This document shows positions 1 through 5,788 of a DNA stretch of 10,444 nucleotides, piece after piece. The position numbers and the translations under genes were made by a program. This DNA comes from Thermofilaceae archaeon (GTDB taxonomy: Archaea; Thermoproteota; Thermoprotei; Thermofilales; B69-G16): assembly GCA_027017165.1 (NCBI GenBank), contig JALURF010000117.1, forward strand, positions 1 to 10,444, read 5' to 3'. The first letter of the stretch is position 1. The number at the start of each line of letters is the position of its first letter. The notes under the pieces are model-generated. The model had not been told where the DNA came from. It made no database searches and saw only the letters and a list, made by a program, of their open reading frames with translations.

Positions 1-2
1 AT

Positions 3-16
3 GCTATGATCATAGC
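3..16. repeat. 14-bp perfect palindrome
   Basis: GCTATGATCATAGC is its own reverse complement. It could be an operator or the end of a signal belonging to a gene left of the window. Nothing ties it to a known regulator, and palindromes of this length are only moderately unlikely by chance in AT-rich DNA. Confidence 0.35.
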
Positions 17-24
17 TATCTTGT

Positions 25-92
25 GATGGTAACTTAAAATAGATACTTTATATACCTGGACAATACGTATGACGGTAACATAAAATAGATAC
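25..92. repeat. pair of 22-bp direct repeats upstream of nurA
   Basis: Two copies, at 25-46 and 71-92, match at 20 of 22 positions and share the core TAAAATAGATAC, preceded by GGTAAC and one variable base. They differ only at the third base (T or C) and at one base before the core (T or A). The copies start 46 bp apart and similarity stops outside the 22 bp. A weaker echo (GATAACATAG) lies at 107-116. They may be binding sites for a regulator or remnants of a longer repeat array to the left. The purpose is unknown. Confidence 0.6.
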
Positions 93-116
93 CGTGAACA
101 TTCTGGGATAACATAG

Positions 117-130
117 TTTTTTCCAGTTTT
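117..130 (+). terminator. possible T-rich terminator of an upstream gene
   Basis: Six T residues at 117-122 are followed by CCAG and four more T. Archaeal termination often uses such T-rich tracts without a hairpin. No upstream gene is visible in the window, so this is only a candidate. Confidence 0.2.
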
Positions 131-150
131 AGCACATAAAAGATGTTATT

Positions 151-219
151 ATGGCTACCTTTTTAGGAGTTTTTGCAAAAGTATACTCTAGGTATATAAA
201 AGTGGTGCGACACCGATGA
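151..219 (+). CDS. possible 22-codon mini-ORF overlapping the nurA start
   Basis: An ATG at 151 opens 22 codons, beginning MATFLGVFAK and ending VVRHR, and closes at a TGA that overlaps the nurA ATG in an ATGA arrangement. Such overlap is typical of translationally coupled genes, so this could be a leader peptide. Against it, no ribosome binding site is obvious before 151, and the best TATA-like sequence for nurA (193-200) lies inside the ORF. At this length it may be chance. Confidence 0.2.
   Translation: MATFLGVFAKVYSRYIKVVRHR
193..200 (+). promoter_or_regulatory. TATA-box candidate for nurA-herA
   Basis: TATATAAA lies 16 bases before the nurA ATG at 216. Its centre is about 20 bases from that ATG, closer than the roughly 26 bases usual in archaea, so initiation would be expected near 222. 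Alternative TATA-like stretches are ACATAAAA (near 133-141) and GTATACT (181-187). A GGTG at 204-207 could serve as a Shine-Dalgarno element if transcription starts further upstream. The exact promoter is unresolved. Confidence 0.35.
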
Positions 220-1238
220 TGTATGAAGTCTTATTCGATAAACTCAGGGCAGATATTGAATTAGTGGTCCAAAGATTAAGGGATATGTATGTCAACAAAT
301 TAAAAATCATACAGTACACGCTCTACGGAGAACCTATACTGAAGCCCTACCCCCTCCTCAGGCTTAGCGGCCGGAAAATTATAGGCTTCCCCATAAAAGA
401 AGAGAAAATAAGGTATCTAGAGCCCGTGCCTCACAGGCGTAGGATACTGGCGGTCGACGCCAGCATTAAAACCTTATTTAATCTAGGCGGTAGCCGGATA
501 GTAATAAGCAAGGTCACGGCGGGGATATGGCGTGGAATACGGAAGATCTACTCGTACGGTCCGGTTAAGAGAATAGGCTTAGTTTGGAGTAAGGAAGAAG
601 CGGGAGAATGGCTTTTAAGACTCGAGGTTGAGGCGGCTCTACAGATAGCCTATAGGCTGGGCGTTGGAGATTATTGTCTCCTCGATAGGAGCCTATCTAT
701 TCCTCCTCTCTTGAAGAAATCTACTTGCGAGCTTTTAGATAAGCTAGATCGCGTAATCCACGCCCGGGGAGCTGTACTCGTTGGATTGACTAAATCAAGC
801 AGGTTGAAGCTTAATACTGGAGAGAGCTTAGTAGGTTATCTTATAAGACAGGCTAATCGCAGGTTGAGGGGGGTGGCTTGGTACTATTACCCGGTTTTTA
901 AAGAACCGAATCTACCTAAGTGGTTTTTAGGCGATATAGCAGTAGCTAAGCTGGGAGATGAGGCTAAAGGCGCTTTTAGAGTAGATGTTTCTCGAAGAGC
1001 TTTGAGAAGTAGGAACGTAGAGAGAGTGTTAGGAGAGCTTGCTTATGTACAGGATTTAGCTACGCCAGGTTATCCATACCCTCTTAAAGCCGTACACTTG
1101 GAGTCCCGGATAACGGATTCTGAGCTTGAGATTGATAGAGCTATGTTCTTGGAGATTTTGAAGGAGGAGGGCTTGTACGAGGAGTTTATCTCGGATCTTC
1201 ATGGAGCCGATTTCAAAGAGAGGCACCTCTGGTCCTAG
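216..1238 (+). CDS. nurA: NurA family 5'-3' nuclease
   Basis: A 340-residue protein of the NurA family, a metal-dependent single-strand endonuclease and 5'-3' exonuclease that works with the HerA translocase to resect DNA ends for homologous recombination. Supporting motifs are the first acidic motif AVDAS (D81), the second LLDRSL (D157), an acidic helix between them (LEVEAA, E137/E139), LTKSSRL (K193), and the C-terminal GYPYPLKAVH (285-294) with the expected metal-site histidine H294. Length and order fit the archaeal family. The start is the first ATG after an in-frame stop at 189-191; the next codon is also ATG, so M1 or M2 could be used. It is followed after eight bases by herA, which strongly supports the assignment. 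No signal peptide or membrane segment is seen. Mre11 and Rad50, often encoded beside this pair, are absent here. Confidence 0.9.
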   Translation: MMYEVLFDKLRADIELVVQRLRDMYVNKLKIIQYTLYGEPILKPYPLLRLSGRKIIGFPIKEEKIRYLEPVPHRRRILAVDASIKTLFNLGGSRIVISKVTAGIWRGIRKIYSYGPVKRIGLVWSKEEAGEWLLRLEVEAALQIAYRLGVGDYCLLDRSLSIPPLLKKSTCELLDKLDRVIHARGAVLVGLTKSSRLKLNTGESLVGYLIRQANRRLRGVAWYYYPVFKEPNLPKWFLGDIAVAKLGDEAKGAFRVDVSRRALRSRNVERVLGELAYVQDLATPGYPYPLKAVHLESRITDSELEIDRAMFLEILKEEGLYEEFISDLHGADFKERHLWS

Positions 1239-1243
1239 GTGGG
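1237..1243 (+). promoter_or_regulatory. Shine-Dalgarno element for herA overlapping the nurA stop
   Basis: AGGTGGG begins within the nurA TAG stop (1236-1238) and ends three bases before the TTG at 1247. It resembles the archaeal consensus GGAGGTGATC, and it supports both the TTG start and translational coupling of herA to nurA. Confidence 0.6.
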
Positions 1244-1246
1244 ATT

Positions 1247-2842
1247 TTGAAGTTGGGTGTAGTAGTGTGGGTTGAAGGAACAACCGTAAAGTTTAGGGTA
1301 AGAGAAGGAGTACTCGTTGAGAGAGGGCAGCTCGTTAAAGTAGAGGATAGAAGCCAGAAATTCATCCTGAGGGTTTACGATTTTAAGCCTGAGAGTTTGC
1401 TTACCCCCGCAGAGGTGGCTATAGTAAGCAAGAAAAAGCAAGAGGGCGAAGTAGCCCCTATCTATGATAAAGGCTTAAGGCTATACGATACCGCCTTAGC
1501 CACTATAATCTGTCAGATAGATGAAGATGGCGTACCCCATGGACCTACAGGCGTGCCGAGCCTATTCACGGATGTAGAAACACTGGATAAGTTAGATTTG
1601 GAACAGTTAAACTTGGATACGGGAGATCTGCCGATAGGTTTTGTTAGAATTGGACATAAAACAGCCGATATTCAAGTTACGCTTCGAGGCGATAAAGTAA
1701 TTCCTCACCACATCTTAGTCTGCGGAGTTACGGGAAGCGGGAAAAGCAACCTCGGCAAAGTATTGGCAGCGGCGGTGATGTCCGTTCCAGAACCCCGTTA
1801 CAGCCTAGTAATATTCGATTGTGAAAGCGAGTACTTCAGCGGGGCCTCACACGACCAATACGGCTTGGTTCACCTGCCGGAAGCCGAGGATAGGCTGTTT
1901 TATGTAACTGGTAAAGTGGATGAACCTTCTATAATCACGTATGAATTCAATTTTAACGGTGAGCCTATCGAGAGGAAAATCCTAGCTTATCCCCTCCGGG
2001 TTTACTACTCAGAGTTAAATCCGTCTGACTTCGCCATGACTGGGGAGTTCTCGTCTCCCCAGGAGGAACTGCTCTGGCTCCTCTATAGGAGGTTTAGAGA
2101 GAATTGGCTAGAAAAATTATTGGATTTGACGAGTAGGGAGATCTACGATTTGTTGAATAAACTCGCTAAAACCAGCACTATAAACGTCACTAAGAGGAAG
2201 ATTAGGCACATGCTCGGCGCTGGAGATATCTTTGTAAACGAGGAGGGCAGTTTTGAACTTTCAAAAGCGATAATCTCCGCGGTTAAGCAGGGCAAGGTAG
2301 TCTTAGTAGATATACCATACGCCACGGAAGGGGAGGAGAAACTCCTTTCAGCCATGATAGCCCGTAAAATATTCAAAGTCTATGAAGGACTTAGAAAATT
2401 CGATCCGGCGGCTTGGGAAAGGCTGCCCTACGTGTTGATAATGGTTGAGGAAGCTCACCGCTATCTGGCTAAACACGCTCTCACGGGGGGCGAGGTTAGG
2501 GAAAATATTTTCAGTATAATAAGCAAGAGGGGGAGAAAGTACAAGGTGGGCGCCCTATACATAACTCAAATGCCCGGGGAGATTGCGGAGACCGTTATAA
2601 GACAGGCTTTGACTAAAATAGTGCTCCCTTTGCCTACGCGCCCCGACTATAGTAAGGTGATACAGTACAGCCCCTACCTAGACGAGGCAGAACAGGAGAT
2701 TAAAACTCTTGATAGGGGCGACGCGCTCATAGTATCTCCTCCTTCAGGTCTGCGATTCGCAGTACCAGCCAAAATATTTTCTTTTGAGAAGTTGGTAGAG
2801 GAAAAGCTTAAAGAGAGAGTGAAAATAGCCACTACCGTATAA
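1247..2842 (+). CDS. herA: HerA hexameric DNA translocase/helicase
   Basis: A 531-residue HerA ATPase (FtsK/HerA superfamily), the ring-shaped motor that pumps DNA into the NurA nuclease during end resection. The N-terminal 150 residues form a beta-rich region consistent with the HAS-barrel that contacts NurA. The motor follows: Walker A GVTGSGKSN (160-168), DCESEY (191-196), Walker B VLIMVEEAHRY (396-406) with catalytic E401/E402, the arginine-rich SKRGRKYKVG (426-435) that supplies the trans-acting arginine, and sensor glutamine Q441 in ITQMP. The length is normal for archaeal HerA. Translation probably starts at TTG, because AGGTGGG precedes it and the protein begins LGVVVWVEG in the manner of a HAS strand. 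The gene sits eight bases after nurA, so the two are almost certainly co-transcribed. Its last 11 bases overlap the 3' end of the convergent pseudogene. The motor motifs look intact. Confidence 0.92.
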   Translation: MKLGVVVWVEGTTVKFRVREGVLVERGQLVKVEDRSQKFILRVYDFKPESLLTPAEVAIVSKKKQEGEVAPIYDKGLRLYDTALATIICQIDEDGVPHGPTGVPSLFTDVETLDKLDLEQLNLDTGDLPIGFVRIGHKTADIQVTLRGDKVIPHHILVCGVTGSGKSNLGKVLAAAVMSVPEPRYSLVIFDCESEYFSGASHDQYGLVHLPEAEDRLFYVTGKVDEPSIITYEFNFNGEPIERKILAYPLRVYYSELNPSDFAMTGEFSSPQEELLWLLYRRFRENWLEKLLDLTSREIYDLLNKLAKTSTINVTKRKIRHMLGAGDIFVNEEGSFELSKAIISAVKQGKVVLVDIPYATEGEEKLLSAMIARKIFKVYEGLRKFDPAAWERLPYVLIMVEEAHRYLAKHALTGGEVRENIFSIISKRGRKYKVGALYITQMPGEIAETVIRQALTKIVLPLPTRPDYSKVIQYSPYLDEAEQEIKTLDRGDALIVSPPSGLRFAVPAKIFSFEKLVEEKLKERVKIATTV

Positions 2843-4006
2843 AGCCGCGCTTAAACATTATATCCGCTAAATCTCGAGCATCGTATACCCGTACGTCCAT
2901 GCCTGGGAGAGTTTCCACTTTCTCATAAAACTTCTTGAGGTCTTGCCGCGTATACTTGCTCCATTTAACCTCTCCTATAGCTAATATTCTCTTCCTCAAG
3001 GTTATGATAAAATCGATTTCGGGATCCAGCGAATATTCTCTTCTTCCACTAGAATAATGGGCGAAAAAGTCTGCGATGAAATCTTCTACTTCGAGTCTGA
3101 TAATTTTCTCAAGCTCTGGTCTTACTTCATCTAAGCTTACTTCCCTCTCAGATACATCGAATCTATTCTCCAAGTAGTAGAAGGTCTCCATTATAGGGGA
3201 TTTCAACCTATAATATTTCCGCCTAGTTTTGAACAGTTTAATGCTTTCTACTAAATCCATCTCTACCAGGTTTTTTATAAAACCGCTCACGTGAGAACTG
3301 CTCGGCTCTTTTATAACTCCTTTAGCATATAAAATCCCTGTGATATCTTTTATTCTCCAAACTCGAGAGCCCAAAAGGGAAAGCACTGCTTCATAAGTTT
3401 TTGTTAAAGTTCTTTCTTCCTCAGCGAATACTTCTCCAATTAGAGCTTTAACAACTTGCCAGTACTTACACGAATACTTGTAGACGAATAATATAGTATT
3501 TTCACCGCCATAGAGAGGGATAAGCCATGGATCTCGCATATAGCTAGCTAGTTCAAGAGATTTTACGGGATCATAGTATTTGATGAGAGTCGAGAATATA
3601 TCAATCGGCTTTATCAAAGATAATTTATAAGGCGTGAAAAACCAAGTAATGGGGATTTAGGTTCAAAAAACTTTCTTACAACACCCAGCGATGACCCAGA
3701 GAGTACGAGTTTCCCTTTGGGATGGAACTTTGTTAAATCTTCCAGAATATACTCCGGTAATCTCTGAAACTCGTCTATAACTACTGTGTAGTTCTCTTCT
3801 AAAAGCTCGCCGATGTTATCAACAATATCCTCTATTCTCCTAATTCTAACATTTTCAGTTCTTTAAGATAAGTCTCTTCTCACTGTAATATAGGCATCCC
3901 ATTTAAGGAAATTTTTCAGAAGAAATGTTTTGCCAACTTTCCTTCTCCCATATAGGAGAATCCAGCCCTTTATGGAATTTAGCTCTTCTACTTCTTCTCT
4001 AACCAC
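2832..4006 (-). pseudogene. broken archaeal ATPase of the DUF234 family (P-loop plus PD-(D/E)XK-like C-terminus)
   Basis: Reading leftward from GTG at 4006, the first segment carries Walker A GRRKVGKT (codons 20-27), then hits an in-frame TAA at 3865-3863 (codon 48). The same frame continues with Walker B TVVIDEFQRLPE (around codons 74-85) and LVLSGSSLGVVRKFF, then runs out at a TGA at 3616-3614. Reading one base back at the five-A tract 3637-3641 restores PLLGFFTPYKLSLIKP and joins the open 261-codon frame 3617-2832. That part holds a winged-helix-like region (about residues 80-124 of the fragment) and the DUF234 tail, with EIDFII (200-205) and GEVKW (215-219), a PD-(D/E)XK nuclease-like signature. 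The reconstructed product would be roughly 390 residues. Members are common in archaeal chromosomes; their role is poorly defined and may be defence- or mobile-element-related. Two lesions suggest decay; a sequencing error could explain one of them. Confidence 0.8.
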
Positions 4007-4044
4007 AGTTAGATAATGTGAGTTATCTAACCATGATTATTAAA

Positions 4045-4057
4045 TATTTAAACTTTC
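4045..4057 (-). promoter_or_regulatory. BRE and TATA box for the broken ATPase gene
   Basis: On the minus strand GAAAG, a purine-rich B-recognition element, is followed directly by TTTAAATA. The TATA centre near 4048 predicts initiation near 4022, about 16 bases before the GTG at 4006. The promoter looks intact although the gene is broken. The surrounding TTAAATATTTAA (4040-4051) is a 12-bp palindrome, so it could in principle direct transcription both ways. Confidence 0.55.
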
Positions 4058-4123
4058 CGATTCACCGAAGAGGCGATTTATCTCTGTTAACTAGCGATAT
4101 TTTTAGTAGTCTAAACCTTCATA

Positions 4124-4130
4124 TTATAAA
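4124..4130 (+). promoter_or_regulatory. TATA box for the beta-CASP gene
   Basis: TTATAAA is centred 30 bases before the ATG at 4157, giving a predicted leader of only a few bases. There is no strong Shine-Dalgarno sequence before the ATG, which agrees with a nearly leaderless message. Confidence 0.5.
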
Positions 4131-4156
4131 CAGAGATGAGTCTTTGAGTGGGCTGA

Positions 4157-5719
4157 ATGTTCAAGTTGAGGTTTTATGGTGGCGTAGGAACTATTGGAGG
4201 TAATATGATTCAGGTTACAGCGGGTAAAAACAGCGTACTCCTCGACCTCGGTAAGAGCTATGACATCTATGACAAATTCTTCGGAATGGGGTATAGAAAT
4301 TATCCTATGGAGTTAGAGGACCTTATATTATCCTCACTACTCCCCCGCGAATTAATAGGCAACTTATTCATAGATAAGAGAGAACAGAAGGCTAAAGGGG
4401 AAAGTCCTGTAAATGCTGTTTTTATCTCTCATGCGCATCTGGATCATTCGTGGTTTATCCCGCTCGTTAGGGAAGATATACCCGTATACATGAACAGGAT
4501 AGCGTACTTGGTGTATAGGGCGACTATGGGAAAACCTAAACAGGGAAGAAGCGTTGTCGATAGAAATGTAGCTGGAGGACTTCCCTCCTTTCTCAATATA
4601 AATCTTTTAACTACCAAAGGCAAAGGATTAGAAACGATAGAGCTGGATGATTTAAAAATATACTACGGTCCTGTGGATCACTCAGTTCCAGGAGCATACG
4701 CCTATGCCTTAGAGAGGGAAAACCATCTCCTCCTTTATACGGGAGATTTTAGGCTTCACGGCATTTTCACCGAGAAGGCTAGGTCCATCTTCGACGTACT
4801 AGAGGATTTTAGAAGAGATTTTGAGGAACTAATATTGATAACCGAGGGTACTAACTGGGGTAGCGAAGAGCCTTTCCTCAACGAGAAACAAGTAGAGCAT
4901 ACTGTTAGAGAACTGCTCCGCAGACATTATAAAAACTTTAAAATAGCTATCGCCCTCGTATCGCCCAACGATATAGACAGAGTTAGAGAACTTTTAAAAG
5001 CCGCTTGCCTCGCCGCGGCCGGAGAAGGTCGAGAGCTAGTACCGCTCGTCGATCATGGCGTTGGCAAGCTCCTTGCTCTGATAAATTCAGAAAAAGTTAA
5101 ACTGTTAGAACCTCTTCCAGGTTTGGGCGAGAAAATAGAGGCTAAAACGGCGACAACGGATGGTTTAACTCTAAGGGGTAAAAGCGAGCCTCTCCGCATC
5201 TTACTTTTGGGAGAGAAAAGATATACTAAAGCGGGCAAAGCGAGGAGGGGGGATTGGCACGGATATCTGGTCTACAGTTTAAATGTAGACGACTCTCATA
5301 TAGTCGACCTTAAGACGCTGTCTCGGGAAATCGAGGAGAATGAAGAGAGGTACTTTATACTCTTATCCAGCTTCAACCTAGAGCCTTTTTACCTAAAAAA
5401 CTTGTTTAAGCCGGGAACCCTAGTGCTATTCTCTATGAGCGAACCTTTTAAAGAAGAACTCATACTGGACTACCAGAAAAAGCTAAACCAACTTCTAGCT
5501 CTAGGAGCTAGGATAGCTAGAGTCCACACCTCCGGCCATGTGAGACCGGAAGACCACGTAGAGTTCTTAGCCGGGTTGAGACCCGATGTTCTGATACCCG
5601 TGCATACGGAGCACCCGTACTACGCGGTACATCTGCTTGAAATGGCTAAAGTTAAAAGCGGGGATCCAAGCTGGAATCCGAGAGTAGTAGTTCCACAACA
5701 TGGAAGTATCCATATTTGA
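4157..5719 (+). CDS. metallo-beta-lactamase/beta-CASP protein, RNase J-like
   Basis: A 520-residue cytoplasmic metallo-beta-lactamase-fold protein with a beta-CASP module, so probably a zinc-dependent ribonuclease (or less likely a DNA nuclease). Visible in order: GGVGTIGGN (8-16), the RNase J-type opening; SHAHLDHS (91-98) with metal ligands H92, H94, D96 and H97; GPVDHSVPGA (171-180) with H175; YTGDFRLHG (194-202) with D197; ITEGTNWG (228-235), beta-CASP motif A with E230; HTSGHVRPED (457-466), motif B; LIPVHTEHP (479-487), motif C with H483. Motifs B and C resemble RNase J more than CPSF. The stretch between GGVGTIGG and the HxHxDH motif is unusually long (about 75 residues), and no KH domain precedes the fold, unlike aCPSF1. 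RNase J enzymes degrade RNA 5'-3' or mature its ends. All catalytic residues appear present; the substrate is inferred. It has its own promoter and is not clearly linked to its neighbours. Confidence 0.82.
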   Translation: MFKLRFYGGVGTIGGNMIQVTAGKNSVLLDLGKSYDIYDKFFGMGYRNYPMELEDLILSSLLPRELIGNLFIDKREQKAKGESPVNAVFISHAHLDHSWFIPLVREDIPVYMNRIAYLVYRATMGKPKQGRSVVDRNVAGGLPSFLNINLLTTKGKGLETIELDDLKIYYGPVDHSVPGAYAYALERENHLLLYTGDFRLHGIFTEKARSIFDVLEDFRRDFEELILITEGTNWGSEEPFLNEKQVEHTVRELLRRHYKNFKIAIALVSPNDIDRVRELLKAACLAAAGEGRELVPLVDHGVGKLLALINSEKVKLLEPLPGLGEKIEAKTATTDGLTLRGKSEPLRILLLGEKRYTKAGKARRGDWHGYLVYSLNVDDSHIVDLKTLSREIEENEERYFILLSSFNLEPFYLKNLFKPGTLVLFSMSEPFKEELILDYQKKLNQLLALGARIARVHTSGHVRPEDHVEFLAGLRPDVLIPVHTEHPYYAVHLLEMAKVKSGDPSWNPRVVVPQHGSIHI

Positions 5720-5758
5720 TCTCATTTCAGAGTATTCACGAAAAAATACGGGATTAAT

Positions 5759-5766
5759 CTTATAAC
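5759..5766 (+). promoter_or_regulatory. TATA box for the first surface protein gene
   Basis: CTTATAAC is centred 26-27 bases before the ATG at 5789. That matches archaeal spacing to a transcription start at the A of ATG, and there is no Shine-Dalgarno sequence. A leaderless transcript is inferred, which also supports choosing ATG 5789 over the later ATG at codon 16. Confidence 0.6.
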
Positions 5767-5788
5767 ACCGCTATAGCTATTATCATTT

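Noticed and set aside
25..92. The two 22-bp repeats as part of a CRISPR array
   Set aside because: The gap of 24 bases is too short for a normal spacer, the copies differ at two positions, there is no third clear copy, and no cas gene is present.
214..222. C-box-like ATGATGT suggesting a C/D box guide RNA
   Set aside because: It is the double ATG start of nurA, and no D box (CTGA) with suitable spacing or D'/C' pair is present.
1056..1441. Minus-strand frames over the nurA-herA junction (75 and 68 codons)
   Set aside because: They overlap well-supported plus-strand genes and show no family motif.
3615..3617. TTG at 3617 as a genuine start of an independent 261-residue protein
   Set aside because: The frame continues upstream as the natural continuation of the ATPase sequence, and no Shine-Dalgarno element or correctly spaced TATA box precedes the TTG. 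It is better read as the C-terminal part of the broken gene.
4018..4203. 61-codon plus-strand frame starting MSYLTMI
   Set aside because: It covers the promoters of both flanking genes, overlaps the beta-CASP start in another frame, and has no recognisable domain or ribosome binding site.
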